A stretch of DNA of 64,000 nucleotides from Hymenolepis diminuta. Its lineage: Eukaryota > Platyhelminthes > Cestoda > Cyclophyllidea > Hymenolepididae. The notes beneath the pieces were generated by a model that did no database searches, had not been told where the DNA came from, and saw nothing but the letters and a program-made list of their open reading frames with translations. The stretch lies in NCBI GenBank assembly GCA_900708905.1, contig CAADRB010000042.1, positions 524,793 to 588,792 on the forward strand, given 5' to 3'. Position numbers and translations under genes: made by a program. Of this stretch, positions 20,061 to 33,189 are shown one piece after another; position 1 is the first letter of the stretch; each line of letters starts with the position of its first letter.

Positions 20061-23000
20061 ACTATTCAGAGACTGAATTAACCGAAGCTTTTATGGACAA
20101 ATGGATAATTGTTGGAATTAGTAAGTTTGATAAATTTCTATTTTTCATTTTCTGAACATACTACTTGTACATAAAAAATTGTTTTGTGCCTTCCGAATTT
20201 CAGCCTGTGGTGTCATTCTTGGAGTAATCGTTATTGTAACTATTGTTTCTCTTCTCGTATGTTTTATTTGGTAAGTCTCGGTTAACTATATTTGCACTGT
20301 TGTTAAAATTGGGCAAAACGAAAAATTTCCTTCGCGCCAAGTTCAAATTAAGTTTTCATGCAAACCACATCTCACATACTGAACATTTAAATGAGATATA
20401 AACCTTCAAATGACTAATTTACCAAATGAGTTTAGGATCAAATTTTCTTACTCTATTGGTAACATATTATTTTTTTAATCGACAAAAGTCTATCTAAGTC
20501 ATTTTTAAAAATGTTTCGATAAGTATTTGTGGGAAAATCTAAATTTAAAATGTATAATTCTCCAAAATAATTGGTTCTGCTTCCATAAGAAACCGGTTAC
20601 TCACAGATGCACATCCAGTAAACGATTCAATCAACCAAATTTTTTAACAATTACTGTCAACAAGATGAATGGTAAATTGGAAGATTTTGAAGAGTGCTAC
20701 CCTTTTGTCCAACGTGTGTTTGAAAACACTTTTATCAACTGGAGTGTTGGAAACTGGACAAATTTAAAGTAATATTTATTTAAAAGATATCTATAACAGT
20801 AAGTGTATGATCGCCTTCACCATGTTCTACAACTGCATTTTTATTTTTTGTGTGTTGACAACTAGAAATAAATAAATAAATGTTCACAAATGCGACTGCC
20901 AGCTTTAATTTCCCAATGTCGATAATGGAATTCCATTTATAAATTTCGTTATTGGTCATACTAACTCTTGTTATTGTTATGGGTTTGAGTTTAATTTTTA
21001 CGAGATTTAATAGTAAAAAATCACTATTTTATTTATAAAAATCTCGAAAATTTCGTGTTTCATTTGGTAAAGTACATCTTTGATAATTTGTAAAAATTTG
21101 AAAGTTGTTGTAGCGGATGCTACACCAATAAGCTCTTTTGCTACACCTAAGTAATCCTCCTAGCTTTGCTACATCTCCTCTAGTATAAATTCGCTCCCAA
21201 AATTCACTAGGCTATGCCCAAAGTAGTAAGAACAAAGAAGGTATTGAGTGGAGAGGGTTTATTGCTCACTGTGGCTCGCTGCCAAAAGCTTATTCATTAA
21301 ATACAATCAGTGCTACGCTGCAGGGATATTGATTGCTGATTGGCTGGGGAGACCTCTGCACGCAAGGCCGCGCTTGTTCGCTACGCGATCGGTTACACAC
21401 CGCACTCTCCAGAAGGTTCTAGCGCACGTGAGGTCCCCTTGATCAGCTCTGGTAGCGGTGTGAACTCCACAGTGTTAACTCCATAAATAGCTTCTTTACA
21501 CAGCTCTGTTTGGTTTAATATATAATATTATTTAATCGTCCAGGGGTATGCTTTAGAAATTGACATTTGATAAATCAATTATGAATATAGTTTCCATGCC
21601 TGTAATTTAAAACATCTTTCTTAAAGTCTACAATGTGTTCCACTCCATTCACAAACTTATCAAGGGCTTTTCCGATTTGTAATGTTGTAAAATTAAGGGA
21701 AATATTTGGAAATACGAATTTTTACAAATGCTTAGATGTATTTTAATATTTATTTACTATTTATTTATCATAATTAGAGAGATTATAATTTTACAGTCCG
21801 CCTAATAATGACACAACTTTATTAAGATCGATATTTGGTGATAAAATGTGGTTAAGTTTACCTGGATTCAAAACCATTTTTCGAATAGGTTTATTTAAGG
21901 AACAGTTGTTTCATTTGGCCATTTAATGCACAAAATGGAAACTTGTCTTTGAGTTATTTGTTTTCTCACTAAAAAACTTAAAGAAGGGCTTATATGCATT
22001 TTCTCTCTACGTTTAATTAAATTAATATTTCATACCGTATTATCCACCAGCCAGAAATGTTAAATTTCTCTTAGTGTTTAGTTTGCATCCTCTGAGAAAT
22101 TCGTGCAGCTTCCATTTGAATCAATTTGTATGCCCTTATCCACCATAGCAATGAGAGACTAGTAGACAATGAAGGGCAAAATGTGATGATCAAACTGAGA
22201 GATTTCCAATATTTAGTTCACGTTATTATAACTCACAGTAATGCAGGAAAATTTTGCAAGTTTTCAAAGAGTTTTATAATACGTACTTAAAGTGTAGTTC
22301 ACGTTCCAAAACTCAAGTTTTAATTATCCTTACTTGGATTACTGAACGAATCCTTGTCCACGATATTCAGCGCTTATTAACCAGTTGTTTAATTATGATG
22401 GTCGGTCTTGCCACTTCAACTCTTTTTTTCCAAGATTGAGAAAGCACGACGATCTTACGTGATATTAATCAGTTTACATGATCTTAACATAACAGAGCTG
22501 AGATACCTAAAATTGTTAACAGAACAGTGCTGAGCATTACTGTCATTTTTTATCAAGTTTGCAATCTACCTATCTCTCCACTTCGTTATACTTATTTATT
22601 TATTTATTTAAAAACTTGTTTCGAGTAACAAATATCAGTTTTTTAGAATTTTTCATTGTTTCTCTCTTTTTGTTTCACAAGCACACTCGAAAACCAAGGC
22701 TTTTTAAAAATCACACACAGAAAAATTACTGCGTCATCCACTTGGGGGCAGTCTGTGGTGTGTCGATCGATTCTGGTGTGATGCTCGTTAGAGGTAGCTT
22801 GCTCATAGCCTTTTTTGCGTGTATTTTGTGCGTTAGAAAGGCGATCTGTGTTCAAAGGATTTCATTAAATTACAATAAAGTGTGTTATGCGCGAGACTCT
22901 TCAATGTCAGAAACGAAGTTAACAATTGAATTTTCTAAGTTACTAGGGTATTAGTCAAGGGGCTAATTTGACGGTCGATAAGAGTGCATTTTATTCTTTA

Positions 23001-26000
23001 CCAATGCCAATCACAAAGATAATAAACTGGACGAAGATACATAATTTGGAATTACCTATTACTTTGTGCAATTTTTGGTAATATTGGCTATGAAGTATCA
23101 ATTTCACAAAATGAATTGGCGGTTTTTTCAAATAATATTTAGACAGTGAGAGGTTGCTCCTCTTTTTTCAGAAGGTATTTTTCGCGATAAGATTAGTGTA
23201 AATTGTGATGAAGCTTTTCTGAAGGCCTATTGCAATTTCTCAATAATTCTAAGATTAGGGATCATATTATCTTATCGTAGCATAAATGGATCTTTATTAT
23301 CCATTTACAGCCCAAGCAAATCCCTTATTTAAGAAATTTGATTAATCAAAGTGGATATCAACTGATACAGTTCCAAATTTGAAGTGCCAGCATTTGCAAA
23401 ATGCAACAAATTTGTGTAAATCCACTTTATCACGAAAAATAGAGGTTGGATTTTACTGTTAACAATGAGAACACTGTCATGAGTGGTGCCTATATTATCT
23501 CAGAGATGTGCCATTTGCAGATAACAGGTAATGAAATAACTAAACGATTAATCTAAATCAGGATGAGCAATTTTGCGCTGATTCTTACAAGTTCTTCACG
23601 CCCAATCTCTTTCATTATTCTAAATCACATGAACGTTATTGAAAATAAATAAACCACTTCCGATTCATTACATCTATAAATTATCAACCATCAACGCAAA
23701 TTCTGATTGTTCTGAGCTGAAGACTTTTAACTATATTTAACAGAAACTATATAAACTGGAATTTAAAGTATGCTTAAAGTGTATCATAACTGGTAAGAGC
23801 ACTCGTTAGGCACTTGTATCACTTCGCTACCCCAGTGATGTCTTGTCTTTAATGCACTGTCCAGGAATTATGTAAAGACGAGATTGATGCCATGAGTAAC
23901 TACTTCGCTTTTTATTTATGACGAATGAAATTGTATATAATGAGGAAATGAGGAAAGAGAATATCAGTGAACAGTTGGAAACACGCAGATCAATCGGTCA
24001 TCCTCAAATTGGAAAGAATTGTTCAAGTAAGCTGGTAAATAGCGTACTTTTGGCGTTGGAATCGTTATGACAGATGTAGATCAAATTCTTAATAATATAT
24101 ACCTCTTCAATACAAATGATTCATGAAGAGTTCACACATAACAAGGTAATCAAGTGTAGACTTTGGATAATGTATTAATGTCAAACTTTATCGATTTTCA
24201 CTATTAATTTGCTAGTGTGGATGCATTATTGCCGATCAAGACAGTTTCCTTATTTTCATGCGATTTATGAGAGAATAATTGAAATAAAGACAGAAACATA
24301 GTTTAATGCTCTCCTATTATCCGTTTCTGCAATGTCTTCCACTACTTGATCATTTAATTTCATTTTATGGATAAACTGAATTTTAAAATTAAAATTTTTC
24401 CCTCGAGAACGGTGGAAAAGTACAGCAAATACCAATTCAGTTGAATATAGACAATAAAGCAGAAAGTCGGGCCATTAGAGATCCCTTTGGATCAGATCAT
24501 TATGCATTGCTTTGCCCTGAACTTAGCGGGTAATTAAATTTTGCTGCACATGCATAGCAAGAAAGAACCGTGGCAATGACAACTCAAACCCACCAGAAGG
24601 AAGAAACAACGGCTCCTCTCCGCTCTTTATTTTAAAAGTGCTCTTTTATATAAAACTTGAATAAGGGGATTGACTTGCTATTTACTTAGAAAATCATGTG
24701 TCAGTGAGGAGACTTCATTCCCATGTACGGGCGTGAAAGAGGCGTGATTGGAAAATCTAGAACCGGAAAATCAAGTTTCGTTGATATTTTTTTACGAATT
24801 CTGCTTGGACTTTAAATTATTCGATTTTCTAGATACCTGCCACGTTTAGAGTAAAATTTTTTAAAAAAAATACCCCTGTCTGAATTCATTTCTGTTCGTG
24901 TGAATACGGCATAAGCGGCACATGATAACGTGTTCACATTTTTCTTGAAAAAATACCCTTGTTATTTATTATTCATTTATAAAAATGCAGATGTGTGTAA
25001 CAGGAGAATTATGAAAAGTTTTATGAAATTTATTAATACTTCGGACAATGGCATATTAAATTAAAAAGCATGAATTTCAATTATATTGATTTTTAACCCC
25101 GAATGACGTTTACCTGATAGTTGAATAATCTATGATCTTGATACAAATATTTACGAGTTAACACCGATTTGATTTAGAATCGAAGGTCATTTCTGAAACA
25201 TTCTCTATTCCTTAAAAAGTAGCTAACACTATCTTTTCAATTGGATTTTCTTTTAAATTTCACGTTTTTTACAGCATCTTGTGGAAAAATTAAATTAAAG
25301 AACGATTAAAGAACTTTATTTAATATTTTATTAACTGAATTTTAATTCATAGTTATTTTAGAAGTGACGCTGTCGAATAGTTTTTAAATTGATAGATTCT
25401 TGGAAAGGGATATAACTTTTAATATATTAAGGATTATAAAGAATCGTAAGAATTTTTTTCTCTTGTCTGGATGGTATAAAAAGATTTATTTTTAATAATA
25501 TTCCTGTATTAATTGTCTATAATCCATTAACTTCGTCTTTCCGGTGACATATCTTTAAATACGGATTAAGTGAGTTGTCGGTTTCAATGCACCCTTTTTC
25601 ATCCAGTTTGGCTCGATGCATGTCTTGAATATTAACTTGAACATATGAATTTAAATATATATTCACTTAAAGCCCATCTTGAGTGAACTCTACTAAACGC
25701 TATTCTCTTTAAATTGTCTTTTCTAGTCTCATCTGCATGACCATCACAATAAGAAGGTATAAATGAATCAAAGTGGCATAGTCAATTATTTTATTAAATC
25801 ACCTAGTCAGGGAGTTCTCAGTATCGCGGGCATGAGCTCTTCCAGAAACCTAGGGTTCAAATCATAAGGTTGAGCTTTGGGAACATTTAGTAATAAAAAA
25901 GTAAATTATATCCTTTATGAGAAAGCAGACAACCCACTGTCTTCAGTATTAAGGTAAAATAAGGCCCCTGATATCTTTACTTCATCACTTATTGGACTGT

Positions 26001-29000
26001 ATACTATTTTGCAGGTTCAAATGGTGTCCCATAGTTAATATTTACAAAGTTCTATTTTACATTGCTAGAGTGTTCTTTATTATTTGAAAGCATTTAATTG
26101 TGATTTTGTTTTAAGATTGCTTAGAGTATTGTGTTCTCTTTACATAGTCATTTTTGAAGTTTGCCTTTGAAGATTGCGTTATGATGAATGCATATGAGTA
26201 ATTCAGTTTGATATTCCAGTTATTAAATTTTTTGGATGAGAATTGCTCTAGAAGATGTTCTCATTTGTTTAATCTATTTAATGGTGACTTTTCGGTTTTA
26301 GACCTATTCATCTATTTTTACCCGAAAAAACTTCCATTGGATAACTTTTAACTTTCAATCATAAGAAATACCTAATACCTAAATGTCCAAATACCTAATA
26401 ACACCAAAATGGTTCAACAAAAGTGATGAAATGGGAGAGATCGAATAGAAGTCAGGGTATCCTAGGAGGTTTTGAATTCAATAACAAAAAATGAGAAAGT
26501 AGCGAACTATTTACTCATAGAGAACAGCGACAAAACAACAAAGTTAGTTTAGTCAGCACAATAATACTTAAATCATAACACGCAGGTTGAACAATTAATT
26601 ACACATAATGAACTAGGAAATTAGAAATTTCAGCTAATTAAGGTAGCAGTTAAAAAATAAAGTAGGCGCTAGGATAGGATAAAAGCTATTATACAATGAC
26701 AGCAAACAAATCAGTGTGAATACATTTGAATTGCGATTTCATCAAGTTGTTCAATTTATACCGTGTCGTGACCTTGTTTTTCAGCGTTTAAATTTCGGAT
26801 ACTGATTGATTTCCATGCGATAGACCATATCAATGAATTTAGGAGTAAATTCCCCGATTCACTGACTTATTCATTTGGAGATTAGAAGAAATCTAGATGA
26901 TGTTTGCTGTTATTCATTCACAGAGCAGGGTTTACTCAATGTTACCTCTTTGGTAATGAGTATATTCATGGGAATCAAATATTTAGTCATTGATTATTAA
27001 AAGAATTAATTTCTCATTAAATTTATAATTACTTTATTTACATAATTTTAGAAAGCATTCATTAAAAACGCTTCCGAAAATATTACTCAGCTTCAAGAAT
27101 TCTAAAATTTATCCTTTCTTTAATTTAATTAATAAGAAAAGTTTCATAGAAAACAATATCATTATCCTAAATCTGTTTAAATTATGGGTCCAGCACTAGT
27201 ACTAGTTTTTAATTAATCAAGTATCCCAATGTTTCTGAGCAACTGCTATTTTCGAAGAACCTATTGCGTAAATAAGCTACAGCGTAGGGAGGGAGAATGT
27301 AGAACAGAGGTAACAAGCTAGGCTATATAGCCTTTCCTGTGGTACTAACCCAGCTATTATGGGAGGGGAATAAGGTAGAGTAGGTGAAAGGATGCGTTAA
27401 TTATCAGTAAACAAAAGGAAGTGGTAGGCTGAAAAAAATTTAAGTTAGAGAGCAAAGCTCAAAAAAAGCTCAAAAATAACGGTGGAAAGTCGAAAGACTC
27501 TTATGGACTGAAGGATGGGCCAGACGCAGAAAGAATTAGGAAATTGGGTTAAATCGATAAGCAAATCACGATAACAGATAACGTAAACCGTCATTTTCAT
27601 TTACAAATATGCGGTTTATATAAATATTAGGAAAATTAAATGGATTATTGGGAACACACCGACCAATCACCACGGTGAGGCCTGGAGTCTGATTGGCTAT
27701 GACTCTTTATGCCTCACATCCACTTATCATTTTCCTCGGGTCAGAAACAGTTCTAAAAAACTTTGTATGCATGCTAAGTCATGTTCTGCCGTTACTATTT
27801 GATAATTATTTTTATTTTTATTGTGATAGGCGACAAGAGAAAGACTCCTCAAAAAGCGAGAGATACAGAAATAAGGATAGCAAAAACGGATCTGATAGTG
27901 ATTCTAACAGAAAGAAATCGAGTTCTTATGGACCCACCTTAGGAAATCCCACTCAACCCTACTACGTGCAACCCAGTGACGACCGCAAGCTTGCCCCATC
28001 GGCCGAAATGTTCCATTATCAATATCAAAAGGATCAGAATAACACCAACCTACCGTGAGTTGATTTTGCATACTTTAATTTTTCGAAAGCTGCTATTCGC
28101 AACATGAAAGATCTAAATATGATTTAATTCTTTGCTATTAATTATTTATCATTTTGCATTTGCAAATTAGTTCACCAGTAAGTACTTTAATATGTTGAGC
28201 TTTTCAATATAAAAATAACAAATTTGCTTTGAGACCTCCAAATAACTAGATAAAAGATGTACGTTATAATATGAATGTAATTAATTGACTTTAAAATAGA
28301 CGGTAACAAGTATTATTTCTTCCAGAAAAAACATTCGGTTTTATAAATAAAAATGGGCCTATTTTTGTATCCAACGTACAAATGAAGTGAAATTTTTATT
28401 TTACTTTTTCTTATTCAAGGAATCAGTTTTAACATTTCTATTCATGGGTGACTCGAAACACATAGGATGAAAAAAAGCTCAATTTAAGTGCAAAATAGTA
28501 CGTACCATTCGCTTTTGTATAGTTAAGTATTATTTAATCCTCACAAATATGCCCTTTCAATAAGTTTTTATGATAAATTTATGGGCCAGATTTAATGTAA
28601 GTTTTCTTGCTGTGAATTTTATAGTTAAAGAATTTCAAAGAGAAAGACGTTGAAAATTTTTTCTTAGTTCTTTCCATTCGCTTCAATTATTAATTTTTCA
28701 TTTGTCATTATTCTGGACTTCATCTTTGGAACCAACACTTTTGTTTATATAATTTTATTTATTTATTAGATATCTGGACCTGGGATGGGAGCGGTTCGTA
28801 AGAATAGTGTAATAGCATGGTATTTCGGTACTTAAACAGGGAAATAACTAGCATTTCTAATTTCCTAGATAAATCATAAAAGGGGATTCCTAATGGTTAT
28901 TAAATACATACCTTTCGAATTATACTCAGCTGTAAAATGAACGTTTTCACTTATTCTAATTTATTCTGTTAGTGAGAATTCAGAGATGATAATCTTTTTC

Positions 29001-31074
29001 GAGATTTACACAATTTTGTCATTAAAAGCAGATAATAGTCGTATCTTTGATCGCGAAGAAGCATCTAAATAGAGAAAATGGTAGAGTAGTCAAAATAGGT
29101 GTCAAGTTAAGAACGCGATAAAAATCAGAACATCGAAAGATAACTTCCTTCACCTTTCTCTTCATTGCTTATTTATTTGCTTGGTGGTAATCGGCATAGT
29201 TTGTTACATAGGAATCTAGAATGAGTTCCAAATTTCAAACTTTAGGACAGAATCCTCAGGTTTTCGAAGAATATGTGTTCAGAGCTGATCGACAGATAGA
29301 TTGATGTATCACTCCTGATAAAAAATAGTAGCTAGTAGTTTCTAGCTCATATGTAGAGTTCATCTTGAATGAACTCTACAGAGAATTGTTTTTTTTGTGT
29401 GTGTTACTCAGATAAATTTTGCTAACGCGTGGCATTAAAATATGGTCAATAATAATAATTTATTAAATATTCTAGGAAAAAATCAAACAACTTTAATTGT
29501 AAAATAGTTCAAATTAACAGCAGTCATATTTCGTCTATCTTTAAAACTTAATTAGCTACTTATAAATCAAGTTATGTTATTATTTGAATGGTAGTGAAAA
29601 GATCACCCACTTTCCTCATGGTGACGTATCCAAATAAGGGAAATGGAATAAGATGATAAATGAGGGATGAAATAAGGAAATAGATCGGATTATAGTACAT
29701 CAAAGTAGGAGCATTAGAGGGGCGGTGACTCAATTTAATTTAGATTTTATTCGTTTGCTAAGTTAATTACTTGGACAATTACTTAATTCAAAAATTTCGT
29801 CGCACCAAAGTTCCTAACGTTCAAAATATACAATGAAGGAGTCGATAGATCATCTCCGCGGTGTTCAAAGATCACGGACCGATAGGTTGAGAGGAGATTT
29901 ACTATGCCATAGGGTTGCATCTATTTCTTCTGATAGCCAAAGAAGATTTTGTAGGTATTAGCTAAAATCTCTCATTAGAGTTCACTCCAGGATATTTAAA
30001 TATTAAAATTAATCATAAATATTTTATGTCGATACAGTATTCAGATTCGTGATATATCTGTACCTATTTCTGATGAATGACAACCTTAAATCCCTTATTT
30101 GCTTAAATGTGTGGGCCAAATATCGTTTATATGAAGAATATATCTTATACAATTCGGAAAGTAGATGCATAGCTACAAGATTAGGAAAAGGGTAGTGATA
30201 TTTTAACCACAGGTATCAGAATTTTACTTCACTGCTCAGTGCAGAAGAATGTATGCTACTACATTCAGTCACTGCCTTCTCAAAATATTCTTTAAGAGGC
30301 TCACATTTTACGAGGATAACGAAAGCCGAAATATTCCGGATGCAATCTTTTCATATAGAAATCACTATATCCTATTTTTAATATGCATAATTTTAATTCA
30401 TAGTCAAGGAAAAGTGGAAAAAAATCGTCTAATTTATTTCACTTAAGTGCAATTCATTCACATTTCTTGTATCATGAAACTTTTCAAGTCCTTGAAATTT
30501 ATTTAAGTTTTGCATTATAACTAAATCTGGACCATTCATGACCATAAAAGAAAATAAAAACGATCATAAACCTTTCAGAGCTTTCTTCATATTTTCCCTT
30601 ATTTGTAATATTGATTTCATTCATTATACATACTTAATATAATAGATTATATAAGTTTTTAAAAGATTATTCTGGATATTTTAGCAATTATAGGCGAGAT
30701 ATACTGTTTACTTTTGCCTGCATCATCTACATTTTTGAAATATGTTTTAAGTCATTTATCAACGCTATTTAGCCTAGAATTAGTATTATTATAATATTTT
30801 GTCTAAGTGAACTCTGTTTTTTAATATTTTTACAAGATATCCTTCCGCTCCCACCATGCCGCAACCTCTTGATGGAAATGATTACTTATATGAAGTTCCT
30901 GGTCTTGCTCCTGTAAGTCAGTTTTACATGTACTACTTAAAGAGATCAGTATGCATTTTAATATTCTTTGAAGTATAATTAGATTCGAGTACTATAGTAG
31001 TGCCTAAAACTTTTTGTTTGTTTTAGCCACGAGGCGATGATAAAGAGGTTGTAAATCCTTTATATGACAAATAG
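20061..31074 (+). CDS. single-pass membrane protein with NPLY cytoplasmic tail, 3' exons (partial)
   Basis: Five exons join in one open frame: 20061-20120, 20204-20270, 27830-28054, 30837-30912 and 31027-31074, with donors GTAAGT, GTAAGT, GTGAGT and GTAAGT and TAG at 31072-31074. Order: an acidic juxtamembrane piece (DYSETELTEAFMDKW), one transmembrane helix rich in Val/Ile (GVILGVIVIVTIVSLLVCFI), then about 115 cytoplasmic residues. The tail starts with a Lys/Ser/Asp-rich stretch, then many Tyr (QPYYVQP, MFHYQYQ, DYLYEVPG), and ends EVVNPLYDK. NPxY motifs bind PTB-domain adaptors and clathrin adaptors (established), so a receptor or adhesion role is inferred. Hydrophobic topology suggests type I with the ectodomain upstream; I could not locate its exons or signal peptide. 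I recognise no family. Introns of about 7.6 and 2.8 kb interrupt it. Confidence 0.7.
21106..21500. repeat. G+C-richer block, possible solo LTR
   Basis: Starts near TGTTGTAGCGGATGC and contains three spaced GCTACAYC words (around 21118, 21140 and 21173). It then has a G+C-rich half with GCACGCAAGGCCGCGC and GAAGGTTCTAGCGCACGTG. No coding potential. It differs sharply in base composition from the flanking intron. Ends and target duplications could not be fixed, so element type is a guess. Confidence 0.3.
22303..22500. repeat. diverged dispersed repeat, copy 1 of 2
   Basis: Aligns by eye with 35906-36100: shared words include AACTCAAGTT/AATTCAAGTT, TTATTAACCAGTTGTTTAATT/TTATTGACTGGTTG and AAGATTGAGAA. 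Element class unknown. Confidence 0.45.
22592..22610. repeat. (TTTA)n microsatellite
   Basis: Nearly five TTTA units inside an intron. Confidence 0.75.
27651..27712. repeat. dispersed repeat, copy 1 of 2
   Basis: GGAACACACCGACCAATCAC matches GGAACATACAGACCAATCAC at 59836 with weaker similarity after it. It ends just before an exon of the membrane-protein gene. Confidence 0.4.
28055..30836 (+). other. intron of the membrane-protein gene
   Basis: 2.8 kb of AT-rich intron between exons 27830-28054 and 30837-30912. No repeat or RNA gene recognised. Confidence 0.55.
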
Positions 31075-32330
31075 AATTACTTCCATCTTATCTGGTCTGC
31101 CCGCTGAAAAATGTCTCGAAATGTCTTCTGCCGCTGAATTTGAACTCTATCCCATATTAATATTCAGCCTAGTGTCTATCCATATAATTAAACATGCATT
31201 ATAGTCTCACCAAAATTGATTGGTCAATGATTTAAATATTATATAATTGCCAATATACTTACCAGAGATAATCACACTTGAAAATGTTCAATATTTTCAT
31301 GTTTTTCTCTTATATTTTACCTCTGATCATAAAAAGCCGGAGAGGAATAATGAAAAATTAACTCAGTGCGGAGTTATAAAAGACTACCGAATTTCAATCC
31401 TAAATGAGACTCTTAATCATTCCTTACGGTTCTAGGAGTCCTTTTAAATCTAACAGGATAGGATCCTGAGGGTAAAGAATCAAAAGTTTAGTAAATTGAT
31501 CGGTTTCGACTAATTAATCTTTTTCTATATGCTTGGGGAAAACAATTTTCTGACACCTTTGTGCAATGAATCAAGCATTTGTAAGTTTAACTTCCAAAGA
31601 TCTTAATCCTGTATGGTATTTTCATTATTTATATTAAATCGTAAAAGTAAATCCGAAATAGTATGGAATTTAAACAGACACTCATAGTTTACTTTTGATT
31701 ATAACAAACGTAGAAAATTTGAAAGATTTGTTCATTTCGCTTGAAGAAGAATTCCTGCTGAGTATTTGTGAGCATAGGCGAAGAAACTTTAACGTTTTAA
31801 GTAAAGATTATGATGATCAATTTGTTGGATAGAAATGAAAATAGACTAATTTAGTCAATTTACCACCCAACGGCTAATGTATGAAAATAATGAAAGTCAC
31901 TAATATATTTAAAAAATAGTACTTCGTTGAGGAATTACGTACCAAGCTTGGTGCAAGCCTCCAACATTGTATCCCAAATGTAAATAAGTGAGTATCTTAA
32001 AATATTACCAACGAATAAATGACTACTAACAAAGAAAATTTTTTAAACTACGTAGGGATTTGTAAAAAATAAATCGTTGTAAATGCTTTCCATACATATT
32101 TTGCTCTAAAGTAATCATTCCTAATTAATTAACAACATCAGATACACTCGTTATTGTTGTAAACTTAAATAAACTGATAATCTTAGGTGAAGGTTTAAGT
32201 ATATAGCGAAATATTTTCATTAAATTCATTGTATTTTAATCTCCTTATGATAAAAATAAGGATGACCTTGAAATGGTTGATTTCATAAAATTTTATTTGA
32301 CAAATTTCGCGATTTCTTCTCAAATGCGAG
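31075..32330. other. intergenic
   Basis: Space of about 1.25 kb between the end of the membrane-protein gene and the Ran-binding gene on the same strand. It must hold the 3' UTR of the first and the promoter of the second. No specific site can be named. Confidence 0.5.
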
Positions 32331-33189
32331 ATGCTGAGATCTGAAAATAAGGCAAGTTCTGTTATTGCCTCTAATGCGCTTTAGTCATTGGACGAAGATG
32401 CTTCGGCTCAATTGAAACGGGATGAATTATATCCTCTTATTGATTTAAAAGTCCCTGAAGAGAACGAACATTGTCTCTTCAAAAGGTATTTTCTCGTTCT
32501 GATATCGAACCTGATAGTCCTGCCAAATTGTATCGATATGCAAATTCAGAATGGAAGGATCATGGTCCAGGTTTAGTAAGTATTCTAGAAATTTCCTCAC
32601 CAAAACGTTGGCGGATTCTCATGCGCCGGGATGGAACACTTAAAGTAATTTTTGTCACAACATGCCCACGTTTAGGTTTGCCTTAATCATTATATCGTAT
32701 TCCAAATGAATTTGATACCACGTGGAGATAGTGGAAAATGTTTCTGCTGGATGACACTGAATGAATTTTCTGATGGTGTTTCAAAGCAGGAAATTTTAGC
32801 CATTAAATTTCGCACTTTCGAAGGTAGCCTCCTGCGTTTCCTGTTTGTATTTATTTATAGCTGCCAATAATTTTAAAAGGATTTTTGAGGAGTGCGTGGA
32901 ATTTGCCAGGGATGATCAGAAAGATATCATGGACAAATCTATTGAAAAGAAAATTAAAGATAAATCCGTTTCTCCTTCCGTTGTAGGCAAAAAATCTGCT
33001 ATATCGGTTAAAGAAAATTACGGGAATGTGGACTGTGATAAAAAAGGGGATCTTAGTGGTAAATCAGACAAGAATGAAGGCATTCTTCGTAAAGAGACAC
33101 TCTTGTCCGGAGAAGATATCGAAACTAAGGTATTGTTCAACAGTTTCACTAATGTGCAACTGAATTCTCAAGAAGGCGAGCAAGGATAA
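32331..33189 (+). CDS. Ran-binding domain protein (RanBP1-like) with ultra-short introns
   Basis: Splicing 32385-32485, 32518-32644, 32676-32823 and 32861-33189 restores one frame of 234 residues; the introns removed are 32, 31 and 37 nt, each GT...AG. The joined protein follows the whole RanBD: DELYPL, EENEHCLFKSPAKLYRY, EWKDHG, RWRILMRRDGTLKVCLNHYI, MNLIPRGD, CFCWMTLNEFSDG, LAIKFRTFEAANNFKRIFEE. RanBDs grip the Ran-GTP C-terminal arm and assist RanGAP in nuclear transport (family knowledge). The C-terminal third is Lys/Asp/Ser-rich and unmatched. The first exon may be 32331-32351 (ATG, MLRSENK), joined by a 33-nt GC-AG intron; this start is tentative and further 5' exons are possible. It could be RanBP1-like or a fragment of a RanBP2-like protein. 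Without the splices it would look like a frameshifted pseudogene. Confidence 0.75.

Larger units (their letters stand above)
20271..27829 (+). other. large intron of the membrane-protein gene
   Basis: 7.6-kb intron. It contains a G+C-richer LTR-like block (21106-21500), a (TTTA)n tract (22592-22610), a diverged dispersed repeat (22303-22500) and the start of another (27651-27712). The frames at 20527-20772, 22559-22954 and the intronic front of the one at 27693 have no motif and are not called. Confidence 0.5.

Noticed and set aside
22559..22954. 131-codon plus-strand frame
   Set aside because: Lies in a large intron, includes a (TTTA)n tract, and shows no family motif.
25828..25870. tRNA-like B-box GGGTTCAAATC
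   Set aside because: No convincing A-box or acceptor pairing around it.
32388..33189. Reading the Ran-binding locus as a frameshifted pseudogene
   Set aside because: All three breaks coincide with GT...AG segments whose removal restores the domain exactly, which is far better explained by mini-introns.
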